From contig DASZTS010000093.1 of assembly GCA_035547915.1 (NCBI GenBank), forward strand, positions 48,415-112,414: 64,000 bases of DNA, given 5' to 3'. Positions within the stretch are counted from its first letter, which is position 1. Every line of letters begins with the position of its first letter. The position numbers and the translations under genes were made by a program. The notes beneath the pieces are model-generated. The model had not been told where the DNA came from. It saw nothing but the letters and a program-made list of their open reading frames with translations, and did no database searches. This document shows positions 16,453 through 26,348 of the stretch, piece by piece. Source of the DNA: DASSFG01 sp035547915 (GTDB lineage Bacteria > Planctomycetota > Planctomycetia > Pirellulales > JAICIG01).

Positions 16453-17691
16453 ATGAGAAAGACGACAACCTGTTGGGCGCTTGCGCTCATGTTGCTGGCG
16501 GGACATTTACAGGCGCAGGACGACGACTTGCCGCCGCCGCGCCGCGGAGCACCAGAACGCCGCGCCAATCCTCCGCAACGCGGCGATCGGCTGCGGAAGT
16601 TGGCCAATCCCAATGGTCCTCTCGGGCAACTGTTCGAGTCTCTGGCGGGAGATCCCAACGGTGGGCAACCCGCGCTCGACATTCCCAAGCTGAACGACGG
16701 AATCGCCGCGCTGGTCGAACCTCTGCTCGACGAGGAACGCAACCTCGAATACCTGCGGTTACGGTTCGACCCGACCGACACCAACCTGGCGCGCGACGTC
16801 GTGCACGTCATCGGCGCAGCCCGGCTCCGCCACTCCCGCTGGTCGGACGATCCCACGCAGATCGACCTCGACTTGCGCGGGAACATGCAGCGGCGCGAAG
16901 ATGGCCGTCCGCAGGGAACACTCGACGGCGAGCTGCGCTTCCAGACCGATGTGATCTCGCTGGCCAATCGGGCTAAGGCGCGGTTTTCCCAACAGATGGA
17001 ACGCCGTGCCCAACAGGGTGCGGTCCGTGAAGCGCCGCTGAACGCCGAAGAGGCCGCGCGCGCCCGGCTGCGCGAAACACTCGCCAAAACTCCCCCGTTG
17101 CAAAACATGGACGACGTCGTCGACTTTGTGTTGACCTTCGCGGGGCTGCGACTGACGGCGATCAACGAGCGGATCGAGGAGCTGAAGGTGCAGGTTTCAT
17201 CGGGTCCCGACGAGAGATCGCGGCTGGATGCCGCGGAGCAGCTCGCCGAGGCGCGGCGCGAACGCGATCAGATGCTCGATGTCCGCCCGCGGGTCGAGCG
17301 CGACGACAATGGTCGAGCGGTGGCGATGCGGATCAACCTGGAGCGTTCGCAGGTCGACGAAGCGACGCGCGTCGAACAATTGAAGGTCGAGCTCACTGCC
17401 ACCAAGGTGACCATCCGTCTCGTCGGCAGCACGATGCAGGGGATGGAGTTGTACGGGCTGTTCAAGCCGATCGTGCTCAACACGCTGACGCGCATTCAGA
17501 TGCGCGACGCCGACACCATGCGGCTGGGGCGCGGCATGTTCCGCGGCTACCTCGATCAACTCGATGGTGCCCTGCGCGACGGCGACGAGGGGCTGCCACC
17601 GCCCCCGGCAGCGGGTCCACCGTCGGCACCGCCTCCGCCCGCGGCACCGACACCATCACCCCGGCCGTCCGCTCCGCCCCGGAAAAGGTAG
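16453..17691 (+). CDS. exported hypothetical protein, 412 aa
   Basis: ATG 16453 follows TAGGAG at 6 nt. A signal peptide (residues 1-21, CWALALMLLAGHLQA) leads into a charged protein with a predicted helical middle (residues ~165-290) and a Pro/Ala-rich tail with PPPPAAPTPSPRPSAPP. No domain is recognised. It lies 82 nt downstream of the ECF-operon exported protein on the same strand and may be part of the same regulon, since both are exported and no terminator is seen between them. Confidence 0.75.
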   Translation: MRKTTTCWALALMLLAGHLQAQDDDLPPPRRGAPERRANPPQRGDRLRKLANPNGPLGQLFESLAGDPNGGQPALDIPKLNDGIAALVEPLLDEERNLEYLRLRFDPTDTNLARDVVHVIGAARLRHSRWSDDPTQIDLDLRGNMQRREDGRPQGTLDGELRFQTDVISLANRAKARFSQQMERRAQQGAVREAPLNAEEAARARLRETLAKTPPLQNMDDVVDFVLTFAGLRLTAINERIEELKVQVSSGPDERSRLDAAEQLAEARRERDQMLDVRPRVERDDNGRAVAMRINLERSQVDEATRVEQLKVELTATKVTIRLVGSTMQGMELYGLFKPIVLNTLTRIQMRDADTMRLGRGMFRGYLDQLDGALRDGDEGLPPPPAAGPPSAPPPPAAPTPSPRPSAPPRKR

Positions 17692-17907
17692 CCGATCGGT
17701 CGTCAGATCCGGCAAACTCGATGCGCATCGGAGCGCCCTGCGCATCAGGTACCATTTGCCATGCCGGCAGATGTTGCGCCTTCGTTCATTTTGCCTAATC
17801 GGCCAAGTCTGCCTCGCCATCATTCCGATGCTAACGTTGCGTTGGCAGTCTTTTACCAGTCTCTTGGATCGCTCCAGGCGGTCCAGGTTACCACGAGGAG
17901 GTCGAGC

Positions 17908-18273
17908 GTGGCGAAGGCAAAGAAGGCGCTGGAGGTGACGGTCGAGAGGCGAGCAAAGCGGAACGAACGCCGCAAGGACGATCGGCGTGTGAGCGAACAG
18001 CCGGTCGCCGTAGAACGGCGCCAGCTCGAGCGACGCGAGAAGGTCAGCCGGCGCCGACAGATCGATCCGACCACGTGTGAGCGCGAATACACCAACGACG
18101 AGGTCGAGTTCATGAACGCGCTCGACGAGTACAAGCGCAAGAGCGGTCGCATGTTCCCCACGTGCAGCGAGGTGCTCGAGGTCATCCGCGGGTTGGGGTA
18201 TGTGAAGAATCCCTTGCCGGCGACCACCCTCACGGTGGAACACACCGAACTCGCGCCGCCCGCCGCGCTTTAA
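17908..18273 (+). CDS. small basic conserved hypothetical protein, 121 aa
   Basis: GTG 17908 is chosen over the longer frame from 17761 because GAGGAGGT lies 5-6 nt upstream (17895-17902). The N-terminal half is very rich in Arg/Lys/Glu (ERRAKRNERRKDDRR); the C-terminal half carries EFMNALDEYKRKSGRMFPTC and SEVLEVIRGLGYVK, a highly conserved planctomycete pattern. It is probably nucleic-acid associated on charge alone. Function unknown. Confidence 0.75.
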   Translation: MAKAKKALEVTVERRAKRNERRKDDRRVSEQPVAVERRQLERREKVSRRRQIDPTTCEREYTNDEVEFMNALDEYKRKSGRMFPTCSEVLEVIRGLGYVKNPLPATTLTVEHTELAPPAAL

Positions 18274-18669
18274 TCTCGATGCGGGAACTGCGTCATCGCC
18301 CGAGATGAACGGTTCTCGCCATCCGTGGCACGGTATTTGACTTGCCCTCTCGAGCCGGAGTGACGTCCGGCTCGCGATGTTTTGCGACCCGTCGTCGAGC
18401 TCCTTGGAGCAACCGACAACACGGGATCGAGCGTCTGGAGAATCGGCGTTTCACCGCCGATCCTGTTCCCACAGCGTTCCAGGCTTCCGCTCGCTACTGC
18501 TGGGTAAGGTGCACGGGCGGACGAAGGACGGCACGCTGCGGGCTCTGGTGTTCGTCGAGTTTCGGGTCGAGTAGGAGGTGACGGAGCGCGTCCACGTAGC
18601 TTTCTCCTGCGGCACCGGCGCGGTCTAATTGGCCGAACCGAAGGTCAACAAAAATCATCGGAAGCGCAA
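18274..18669. other. 396 bp gap with hairpin and repeat element, no gene
   Basis: Contains a perfect 9-bp hairpin CGAGCCGGA-GTGACG-TCCGGCTCG at 18351-18374 and a family 1 element from 18408. The minus-strand frame at about 18494-18660 reads IFVDLRFGQLDRAGAAGESY and then VDALRHLLLDPKLDEH, which looks like the relic of a coding sequence, but it has no start or partner and I do not call a gene. Confidence 0.4.
18408..18490 (+). repeat. intergenic hairpin element, family 1, copy 2 (right end degraded)
   Basis: AGCAACCGACAACACGGGAT then ATCGGCGTTTCACCGCCGAT align with the same arm and core of the copies at 12195, 38233 and 47525. The far terminal repeat is not recognisable beyond about 18490. Confidence 0.6.
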
Positions 18670-19674
18670 ATGGGCTGCTCACGACGCACACTCCTTGTCG
18701 CCGCCTGCGGACTGCCCGCCGTTTCGACGTTTGGGTTTGAGCCGCCGGACGATCCGTTACCGTCATGGAACGACGGCGAGGCGAAGAAGGCCCTTCTCGC
18801 CTACGTCGCGAAGACCACCAAGGCGGGCGCGCCGGAATTCATCCCAACCCCCGAGCGCATCGCGGTATTCGACAACGACGGCACGCTCTGGCCCGAGAAT
18901 CCGCTTCCCTTCCAACTCGCCTTCGCCTTCGATAGCCTCAAGCTGGCGCTGAGAAAAAACCCCAAATGGAAGGATGAACCGGCCGTCAAAGCCGCGCTCG
19001 GCGGAAACATCGAGGCGCTTCTTGTGGACAAGCACAAAGGGCTGTTCCGCATCGTCGGCCTGACCCATGCCGGGATGACCACCGACGAGTTTGACAAGAG
19101 TGTCGCCGACTGGCTGCAATCGACCAAGCACCCGCGATTTGGCGAGCGATACGACGAGTGCGTCTATCAGCCCATGCTCGAAGTGCTCTCGTTCCTCCGC
19201 GGGAGCGGGTTCAAGACCTTCATCGTCTCCGGCGGCGGGGTCGATTTCATGCGCGTCTGGAGCGAGCGGGTTTACGGTATTCCTCCGGAACAGGTCGTCG
19301 GCTCCAACGCGATGACGAGGTTCGAGATGCGAAACGGCAAGCCCGTGCTCGTCAAGACTCTCGATTACGTGTTCGTGGACGACAAAGAGGGCAAGCCGGC
19401 CGGCATCCACCAGTTCATCGGCCGCCGCCCGGTGATGTGCTTCGGCAACAGTGACGGCGACAAGGCCATGCTGGAATACACCACGGTCGCCAACCCGCAG
19501 CCGAGCTTCGGGCTGATCGTCCACCACACCGATGCCGATCGGGAATACGCCTACGACGCGAAGCCCAAGAGCACCGGCAAGTTGGTCGAGGCGCTCGCAG
19601 AAGTTCCGCAATACGGATGGATCGTCGCGGACATGAAGCAGGACTGGAACCGGGTTTTTGCGTTCGAGGAGTGA
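18670..19674 (+). CDS. exported HAD-family phosphatase (phosphoserine phosphatase-like)
   Basis: A 334-aa protein with a probable signal peptide (SRRTLLVAACGLPAVSTFG). HAD motif I is DNDGTLW with nucleophile D68 and acid/base D70. Motif II is FIVSGGG and motif IV is CFGNSDGDKAM. A helical cap lies between motifs I and II. Substrate unknown; PSP-like HADs act on small phosphomonoesters, and an exported one could scavenge phosphate. ATG 18670 is the start. Neighbours give no pathway clue. Confidence 0.82.
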   Translation: MGCSRRTLLVAACGLPAVSTFGFEPPDDPLPSWNDGEAKKALLAYVAKTTKAGAPEFIPTPERIAVFDNDGTLWPENPLPFQLAFAFDSLKLALRKNPKWKDEPAVKAALGGNIEALLVDKHKGLFRIVGLTHAGMTTDEFDKSVADWLQSTKHPRFGERYDECVYQPMLEVLSFLRGSGFKTFIVSGGGVDFMRVWSERVYGIPPEQVVGSNAMTRFEMRNGKPVLVKTLDYVFVDDKEGKPAGIHQFIGRRPVMCFGNSDGDKAMLEYTTVANPQPSFGLIVHHTDADREYAYDAKPKSTGKLVEALAEVPQYGWIVADMKQDWNRVFAFEE

Positions 19675-19764
19675 GCCGGACGAACGGCCCCTACTGCTCC
19701 CTTGGTAACATCGGCGCCGTACGGCTAAAGCGGGACACCCCGGCGGGCCCGGGGCGATGTTTTA

Positions 19765-20073
19765 TCACTCCGGCAAAGCGTCTTCGATGGCCGGTTGGCC
19801 ATCGGCGCCTGCGGTCAGACCTCGGGCTTGGGCGACGCGGGCCTGGTGTTGTCGTTGCTGCTGCTGTTGCTGCTCCTGCACCTCGCGGCAATGGAGCTTC
19901 CGGTATTCGACCAGCAGCCACTCGTGCTTCTGTTCTTGCTGCTGAAATTGGTCGATCCAATCGGATCGCTCGGTGCGGAATTGCCGCTCCTTCCAGGCAC
20001 CGCCGGCGTAGAACGCCCCCGGCACGGCCAGCGACCACAGCATCGCCTTCGCAACGAGTTTCCAACGTGGCAT
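19765..20073 (-). CDS. small membrane-anchored coiled-coil protein, 102 aa
   Basis: ATG 20073 is preceded by AAGGTGATCGCCC. An N-terminal hydrophobic segment (AMLWSLAVPGAFYAGGAW) anchors the protein. It is followed by a long charged helix rich in Gln (QFQQQEQKHEW, then EVQEQQQQQQRQHQ), predicted coiled coil. No family assigned. The poly-Gln run could also bias gene finders toward false frames, but the start and signal anchor make it credible. Confidence 0.55.
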   Translation of the reverse strand: MPRWKLVAKAMLWSLAVPGAFYAGGAWKERQFRTERSDWIDQFQQQEQKHEWLLVEYRKLHCREVQEQQQQQQRQHQARVAQARGLTAGADGQPAIEDALPE

Positions 20074-20588
20074 GGGCGATCACCTTCTTATGAGCGGCTG
20101 GCCGACAAAGAACATCGTCACCCCGCGTATCCGTGGCCCGTCTGGTCCGCCGCGTGCGATGCTGTCGTGTCCCCGCGACTGCCCACGCATCCGAGCAGCA
20201 CCGGCGGCCCGAACCGAAACGGCCGGGTCATGCGGATAGCTTAACCGGTTTTCGGTCTGAAGCGAAGCGCGACGTCAGACCGCGGCGTCGATCTGCGTAC
20301 CGTGGCCACCGGGTGAACAGGTCGTCGCTATGTCTCTACGAGTTCGGCTACAAACCAGGGCAGATGGAAAGTCCGGGGGAATTTACCATCAAGGTTAGCA
20401 CGACCGCGATATTGCGCGGGCGCTGGTAGAACCATTGGCTGCGAAGACATCGGCTCCGGGTTTTGTGCAGGCCCGAAGCGCAATAAGCTGGCAAGGAATC
20501 GACGGTCTCCAGACGTTGAGCGCTCATTGGTGCACGACCGGCTTTCGCAGCAGTTCGAACACTAGGTAGTTCGCTGTCGCCGCCTAGA
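20074..20588. other. 515 bp gap, nothing recognised
   Basis: No ORF with a ribosome-binding site or known motif on either strand. The segment separates two minus-strand genes and probably carries the promoter of the coiled-coil gene and the 3' end of the oxidoreductase transcript. Confidence 0.4.
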
Positions 20589-21926
20589 CTAAGCCCGCGG
20601 CATTTGCCAGCCGGGGCGATACGATTTCGTGAGCAGGCCGTTCGCGGCGGACGAATTTTGAATCCGCAATTCGGCGGCATCCCAGGCAAGCGTCTCGTGG
20701 GGCACGCGGATAGCGACCGTCCCCAGCAACACGGCCTCCGTGAGCGGCCCCGCGTAGTCGAAGTGCGACGTCGTCGTTCCTTCGCCGCGGCAGGCGTCGG
20801 CCCAGGAGATGTAATGATCCCGGCTTCCTACTTCGGGAAATTTGTAGCCGGCAAATTTCTCCGCAGGCAGGAGCTGCGGCATGGCAACGTGCGGAAGGAT
20901 CATTGCGCCCAATTCACCCTTGAGCAGCGAACCCGCGTCGGGCAGTTTGACATCGTCCGGAACGCCCAGCATGTCGCGTGGCGGTTTTGCGCCTTCACCT
21001 TCATACCAGGTTAGTTTGAGCGTTTCGTCCGCGGTGCGCGGCGTGCCTGGGAACTCATAGAAGACGGTCGCCGATTTTGTCCAAACTTCGCGATTGATCG
21101 GTGGCGCTTCGGCCCGCACGGTGAGCGGCGCCGTCAGATCGAGGGCCATAAACACGGGATCGAGGATGTGGCAGCCGAAGTCGCCGAGTTGCCCGTTGCT
21201 GAAATCCTGCCAGCCCCTCCAATTGAACGAGTGATAAATTTGCGCTTTGTAGGGACGGACGGGTGCCACGCCCAGCCAGTCGTCCCAATGAACGCCCGCG
21301 GGCACCGGATCGGCACCGGCCGGCCGATCGCTCTCGATCAGCCACCGCATCGGCCCGCTCTGCCACGAATAGACCTCCCGCACGTTGCCGATCACGCCGT
21401 CGTGTACGACTTGAACCGCGGTGCGGTAGCTCTCGTGCGATTGGATCTGATTGCCCATTTGCGTGACGACGCCCGCGCGCTTCGCGGCCAGCCGCATCTC
21501 GCGAGCCTCGAACACGGTGTGCGTGAGCGGCTTCTGGCACTGCACGTGTTTTCCCAGGGCAATAGCGGCCAGCGAGATCGGAGCGTGCATGTGATCGGGT
21601 GTCGAGACGATCACGGCGTCGATGTCACGCGACTCGTCCAGCAGCCGCCGCCAATCCGTGTAGCGCCGGGCACGAGGGAAAGCCTCGGCAGCCCGGCCCA
21701 GATGCTGTGCACTTTCGTCAATGTCGCACAGCGCCACCACGTTCACCCGCGGGCTCTTGGCGGTCGACGTCAGATCGGACCAGCCTTTTCCACCGGTGCC
21801 GATGCTCGCGATATTGAGCCGCTCCAGCGGCCCCGCCGCCCGCAGCGCAACCGGTGCGAGCGCGAGCCCCGCGCCGACCGCGGCCGAGGTCCTCATAAAC
21901 GAGCGGCGAGTCGAACGGCGCGTCAT
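20589..21926 (-). CDS. Tat-exported Gfo/Idh/MocA-family oxidoreductase
   Basis: A 445-aa protein with a twin-arginine leader (RRSTRRSFMRTSAAVGAGLA). The Rossmann domain begins NIASIGTGGKGW at ~37, followed by ALCDID and the conserved EKP-equivalent QKPLTHT. The C-terminal domain has GDFGCHILD. This family oxidises or epimerises sugars and their derivatives with NAD(P); exported members are abundant in planctomycetes, likely acting on glycans in the periplasm. It is transcribed away from the isomerase at 22191. Confidence 0.88.
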   Translation of the reverse strand: MTRRSTRRSFMRTSAAVGAGLALAPVALRAAGPLERLNIASIGTGGKGWSDLTSTAKSPRVNVVALCDIDESAQHLGRAAEAFPRARRYTDWRRLLDESRDIDAVIVSTPDHMHAPISLAAIALGKHVQCQKPLTHTVFEAREMRLAAKRAGVVTQMGNQIQSHESYRTAVQVVHDGVIGNVREVYSWQSGPMRWLIESDRPAGADPVPAGVHWDDWLGVAPVRPYKAQIYHSFNWRGWQDFSNGQLGDFGCHILDPVFMALDLTAPLTVRAEAPPINREVWTKSATVFYEFPGTPRTADETLKLTWYEGEGAKPPRDMLGVPDDVKLPDAGSLLKGELGAMILPHVAMPQLLPAEKFAGYKFPEVGSRDHYISWADACRGEGTTTSHFDYAGPLTEAVLLGTVAIRVPHETLAWDAAELRIQNSSAANGLLTKSYRPGWQMPRA

Positions 21927-22190
21927 GGCGGGTCTCCACAGGTGGGCGAAGAAAAAGGCGGGACGACGGACACGAGACAGTATCGACCGCGGTCACTCAG
22001 CGAGCAAGGGTTTTGTTCGGCGTGCGCGCGAGTCAGCAGGTCGGCGCATCGTTAGCGGTCGTTGATCGGCGTTCAGAACGTTAGATCAGCACGCAGGTTT
22101 GGCGAAACAAGATGCCAGCTCCTCCCTCTTGCCAGCAGTGGCGGCGGTGGGGCACAATGGCCGCTTTCCGTCACGCCCGCCGAGCACGTC

Positions 22191-23219
22191 ATGGCCGATA
22201 ACCCTCGCGTCATCCTGAGTGGCTTCGCCGACGAAGCCGCCAACCAAAAGACCGCGGTCCAGCAATTCGCAGCCTTCGCCGCGATGGGACTACAGTTCTA
22301 CAGCATCCGCTTCATCGACGCGGGCGAAGGGATCAAGAACGTCATGAAGCTGACGGTCAAAGAGATCCAGACGATCCGTCACCTGGAAGACGAGTATGGC
22401 TTGAACGTCGCTTCCATCGGTTCGCCCATCGGCAAGGTCAAGCTCGTCGACGTCGAAGACGGCACCAGCAACGCCTTTGTGCCGTTCAAGAAATACCTGG
22501 AGAAGGATGTGAAGAAGGCGTGCGAATTGGCACATGCCTTCGAGACGAAGCTGATCCGCGGTTTCTCTTTCTATCCGCCGCGCGGTGCCGACCCGCATGA
22601 ATATTTGCCCCAAGCGGTCGACCAGCTCGGGCAGATCGCCGAAACGTGCCACCGTTCCGACTTGACGTTCGGGCTCGAGATCGAAGCGAATCTCGTCGGC
22701 CAGACCGGACAGCTCATGGCCGAACTCTATCGCCAGGTGAACCATCCGGCGTTGGTGCTCATCTTCGACGCCGCGAACATCTTGTGCCAGGGCTACACCA
22801 CCACCGACGTCTTCATCCAATACCAGGCGATGAAACCGGCGATCGGCTGGATGCATATCAAGGACTATCGCCACCCACAGGCGCCGACGCGCGTGGGACA
22901 CGTCGACGAAGACGCATTGAAGAACTTTGTGCCCGCCGACATGGGCCACTCGGCCCACGAGTTGATCCTGCGCGACTTCCGCGAAGAGATTCCGGCGCTC
23001 CATCAGCGGTTGCACCGCCGCGGCATCCCGGGCGTGTTTCTCGATCTGGAGCCGCACGTCAAGGGAGGCGGTCAATTCGGCGGCTTCAGTGGTCCCGATG
23101 GCATGGGAGTGGCGTTGCGCGGTCTCTGCCGCGTGCTCGATTTCGTCGGCATCGACTATCACCTCCGCGACTTCGACGACATCCGCGCCGCGCGCGGGTT
23201 GCCCACGCTGCCGCATTAG
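22191..23219 (+). CDS. sugar phosphate isomerase/epimerase-like TIM-barrel protein
   Basis: A 342-aa xylose-isomerase-like (AP_endonuc_2 superfamily) TIM barrel. Metal-site strands visible: LEIEANLVGQTGQL (Glu), LIFDAANI (Asp), IGWMHIKDYRHP (His) and GVFLDLEPHVKGGG (Glu). ATG 22191 gives MADNPRVILSGFADEAANQK; the open frame upstream has no support. Substrate not deducible. It is divergent from the Gfo/Idh/MocA gene; the two types often act on the same sugar in planctomycetes. Confidence 0.82.
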   Translation: MADNPRVILSGFADEAANQKTAVQQFAAFAAMGLQFYSIRFIDAGEGIKNVMKLTVKEIQTIRHLEDEYGLNVASIGSPIGKVKLVDVEDGTSNAFVPFKKYLEKDVKKACELAHAFETKLIRGFSFYPPRGADPHEYLPQAVDQLGQIAETCHRSDLTFGLEIEANLVGQTGQLMAELYRQVNHPALVLIFDAANILCQGYTTTDVFIQYQAMKPAIGWMHIKDYRHPQAPTRVGHVDEDALKNFVPADMGHSAHELILRDFREEIPALHQRLHRRGIPGVFLDLEPHVKGGGQFGGFSGPDGMGVALRGLCRVLDFVGIDYHLRDFDDIRAARGLPTLPH

Positions 23220-23363
23220 GGATCGTTTTATACCCGGTGCATTTGACCGGCTGCCGCGTGAGCCAATCCGGCCGCAGTTCCTCAAGGCAGTTCGCCGGCG
23301 GTCGTATAGCGGATATAATCACTCTCACCGGGTGTTCCGCGTCGTCCGTCAGGAGGAACAGGC

Positions 23364-24818
23364 ATGAGCCCCATTAGACTGCTCGGCAGCCGACGGGCGT
23401 GCTGCGACGGCATCACACGCCGTGAAACGCTGGCCGCCGGCGCCCTGGCAATGCTGGGGGGGATGTTCGATACGGCGTCGCAAGCAGCGCTGGACGACGC
23501 GGCCGGTGCTGCTCGTCGCGCGGCGCGTGCCAAAAGCGTGGTGCTGCTCTATCTACAGGGCGGTCCGCCCACGCAGGACATGTTCGATCTGAAGCCCGAC
23601 GCGCCCGACGGGGTGGGGGGCGAATTCAAGCCCATCGCCACCAGCGCGCCCGGGGTCGAGATCGGCGAGTTGCTCCCCCTCTCCTCGCGCTGGATGCACA
23701 AGACGGCGATCGTGCGCAGCGTGTATCACAACGGCGGCTGCCACAAAAACCTGCCGATGTATACCGGTTTCGACGTCAACCTGCCGGATGAAGAGTTTCG
23801 CGACAGCGACCCGCCCAGCATGGGTTCGGTGTGCGCATACCTCGAACGAGACCGGCCGCAAGCCCTGCCGACTTACGCGTATCTGCCCTGCCCGCTCGGT
23901 TGGGGTGAGTTGCGGAAGAAGGCCGGTCCGCATGGCGGCTTCTTGGGCCGCCGCTACGATCCGTTCTGCACCGAGTGCACGGCGTCTGTCGATCGTCCTC
24001 CCGAGGTGCAATACAACGCCCAGACGCTGCGCGGTGAGCCGCGCCTGGCCGACATGGATCTCCTCGACGGGATCACGCTCGACCGGTTCGACGGGCGGCG
24101 GCGGTTGGTCGAGCAATTCGACGATCAGTTCCGCGCCGTCGAGTCGCAGCGTGACAGAGGCGTCGACCTGGGTAATTTCCCGGCCCAGCAACGCCTGGCC
24201 TTCGACATGCTTACTTCGGCCGCGGTGCGCGAAGCCTTCGATCTCGGCCGCGAGGACGCCGAAACCCGCGACCGCTACGGGCGCACGCTGTTCGGCTCGA
24301 CGACGCTGCTCGCCCGCCGTCTGGTGGAGCGCGGTGTGCGCTTCGTGAACGTGAGTTGGGACAATTTTTCCGCCCGTTTCCAAGTCAGTCGCGCCGGTTG
24401 GGACACCCACGAGAACAATTTTCCGATGCTCAAGACGATGTTGCCCGATTTCGATCAGACCTATTCGGCCTTCCTCGAAGATCTCGACCGCCGCGGCCTG
24501 CTGGACGAAACGCTCGTCGTGACGATGGGCGAGATGGGGCGCACGCCCAAGATCAACGCCAAGGGCGGCCGCGATCATTGGACCTACTGCTACTCGGTGG
24601 TGCTGGCCGGCGCGGGGATTCGCGGCGGCACGGTTTACGGCGCCTCAGACCGGCAAGCCGCCTACATCAAGGACGATCCGGTGCACATCCGCGACATCTG
24701 CGCCACGATCTATCACCTGCTTGGCATCAACCCGGACATGCTGGTCCACGACCGTGCCGGACGCCCCATCGCCATCGCCCACGGAGGCCGGCCGGTCGTT
24801 CCGATCCTTGCCGGCTGA
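23364..24818 (+). CDS. DUF1501 protein (alkaline-phosphatase/sulfatase fold)
   Basis: A 484-aa protein. CAGGAGGAACAGGC precedes ATG 23364. A Tat-like leader (GITRRETLAAGALAMLGG) is followed by the DUF1501 hallmarks: LYLQGGPPTQDMFDLKP, GWDTHENNF and VVTMGEMGRTPKIN, ending with YHLLGINPD. In planctomycetes DUF1501 genes usually sit beside DUF1549/DUF1553 cytochrome-like genes; none is present, so this is an orphan. Exact activity unproven. Confidence 0.9.
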   Translation: MSPIRLLGSRRACCDGITRRETLAAGALAMLGGMFDTASQAALDDAAGAARRAARAKSVVLLYLQGGPPTQDMFDLKPDAPDGVGGEFKPIATSAPGVEIGELLPLSSRWMHKTAIVRSVYHNGGCHKNLPMYTGFDVNLPDEEFRDSDPPSMGSVCAYLERDRPQALPTYAYLPCPLGWGELRKKAGPHGGFLGRRYDPFCTECTASVDRPPEVQYNAQTLRGEPRLADMDLLDGITLDRFDGRRRLVEQFDDQFRAVESQRDRGVDLGNFPAQQRLAFDMLTSAAVREAFDLGREDAETRDRYGRTLFGSTTLLARRLVERGVRFVNVSWDNFSARFQVSRAGWDTHENNFPMLKTMLPDFDQTYSAFLEDLDRRGLLDETLVVTMGEMGRTPKINAKGGRDHWTYCYSVVLAGAGIRGGTVYGASDRQAAYIKDDPVHIRDICATIYHLLGINPDMLVHDRAGRPIAIAHGGRPVVPILAG

Positions 24819-24884
24819 GTTCGAGACGTTGCTCCAGACCAATACGGTCGGCGAGCCCATTCGTGTACGCCGCTAGGCCGCGCT

Positions 24885-26225
24885 TCACAGTAGGGCCGTG
24901 AGCGGATCGCGCTCGTCCAAGACCACTTGCGGACGCCCGTTATGGTCCAAGAAGGTCATCGCGGGATCGATCCCGAGCACGCGGTAGATCGTCGCCAGCA
25001 CGTCCTTCATGCCGATCGGTTTGCCGGTGACCGTTTCTCCGCGGGCGTCGGTCGCGCCGATTACCTGGCCCGTTCGCAGGCCACCACCGCCGATCCACAA
25101 GATACCGGCCTCGGGCCAGTGTCCGCGGCCGTCGGGGCTCTGATCGCCGATGCGCGGCGTACGGCCAAACTCGCCACCCATGACAATCAACACATCGTCG
25201 AACAAGCCGCGATCGACCAGGTCGGTAACCAGCGCATGGAGCGCTCGGTCGAGTACGGGCAGCATCTCTCGGAGCGACGAGAAATTATGCTGGTGAGTAT
25301 CCCAATTGTGTACACCGACGGTCACGACGGATACGCCCGCCTCGATCAGTCGTCGGGCCAGCAGCAACGACCGGCCGGGGTGCGGACCGTGGCGGTAAGA
25401 GCCTTCCCCATATCGTGCGCGGTTCTCGGGCGGTTCTTTTTCGAGGTCGAAGGCGTCTCTCACGCGCGTCGAGGTGATGATATCGAGGGCGCGCTCTTGG
25501 AAACGGTCGATTCCACGGGCAGCTTCCCCCAACTCGATTTCGCGCCGCGCCGCGTCGAGGCTGCCGAGCAGGCGGTGACGGTTGTCGAGCCTCGCCTCGC
25601 TGATCTCGCGGTTTCGCCCGAGATTATCGATCGCTTCGCGCGGACTGCCGCCGCCGATGCGGATCGGTTCGTGCTCGACGCCGAGATAGTAGGCGCGCTC
25701 CCAATCGGGGTTGTTTTCGATGCTCACGTAGGGCGGCACCTCCTTCGGCCCCAAGCACAATCGGCTGACAACCGAGCCGAGGGCCGGCCGCCGCGCCTCG
25801 CCGGGTATCGAAGCGCGCGGCGACTCTTGCCAGGGAAATCCGCTGTAGAACATGTTGCCGGTATGCAGGTTGGCGATCTGCGCGCCACGCAAGATGGCGA
25901 ACTTGTCCGCGATCTTTGCCTGCTGGGGCATCAGCTCGCAGATTTCGAGCCCCGGCACGTTCGTGGTGATGGGGCCGAACTCGCCGCGATACTCGACGGG
26001 CGCCAGCGGCTTCATGTCGTAGGTATCCAGGTGCGACGGTCCGCCGCTGAGATGAATCATCACCACCGACTTGGTGCGTCCGGCGGAGGCGCCCGCAGCC
26101 TCCCGGAGCCGAAAGAGATCGGCCAGCGTCAATCCGCCCAGGGCGAGTGTTCCGACGCGCAAGAATTCGCGACGTTGGAATTGAGCATGGCGGCGCGTAC
26201 GAAATTGCGGACGATCCAGCGGCAT
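24885..26225 (-). CDS. DUF1501 protein (second, convergent copy)
   Basis: A 446-aa paralogue facing the first DUF1501 gene. ATG 26225 is preceded by AAGGAGAAGGAGA; the frame back to 26276 is not needed. Leader FQRREFLRVGTLALGGLTLA is Tat-like. Hallmarks: IHLSGGPSHLDTYDMKP, VHNWDTHQHNF, MGGEFGRTPRI and TIYRVLGIDP. Sequence identity to the neighbour is limited, so this is not a recent duplication. Confidence 0.9.
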   Translation of the reverse strand: MPLDRPQFRTRRHAQFQRREFLRVGTLALGGLTLADLFRLREAAGASAGRTKSVVMIHLSGGPSHLDTYDMKPLAPVEYRGEFGPITTNVPGLEICELMPQQAKIADKFAILRGAQIANLHTGNMFYSGFPWQESPRASIPGEARRPALGSVVSRLCLGPKEVPPYVSIENNPDWERAYYLGVEHEPIRIGGGSPREAIDNLGRNREISEARLDNRHRLLGSLDAARREIELGEAARGIDRFQERALDIITSTRVRDAFDLEKEPPENRARYGEGSYRHGPHPGRSLLLARRLIEAGVSVVTVGVHNWDTHQHNFSSLREMLPVLDRALHALVTDLVDRGLFDDVLIVMGGEFGRTPRIGDQSPDGRGHWPEAGILWIGGGGLRTGQVIGATDARGETVTGKPIGMKDVLATIYRVLGIDPAMTFLDHNGRPQVVLDERDPLTALL

Positions 26226-26348
26226 CGGCGTTCTCCTTCTCCTTGCGCCCGCCCGGAATGACACCCAGGTGCGCAATTAGACCGCCGGATTCACCGAAAG
26301 GTCAAGCTTGCCTGCGGTCCGCTATCTGTAGCAAGGCGACGGGCTGCC

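Noticed and set aside
23364..26225. The two DUF1501 genes as a recent tandem duplication
   Set aside because: They are convergent and share only family motifs, not nucleotide-level similarity.
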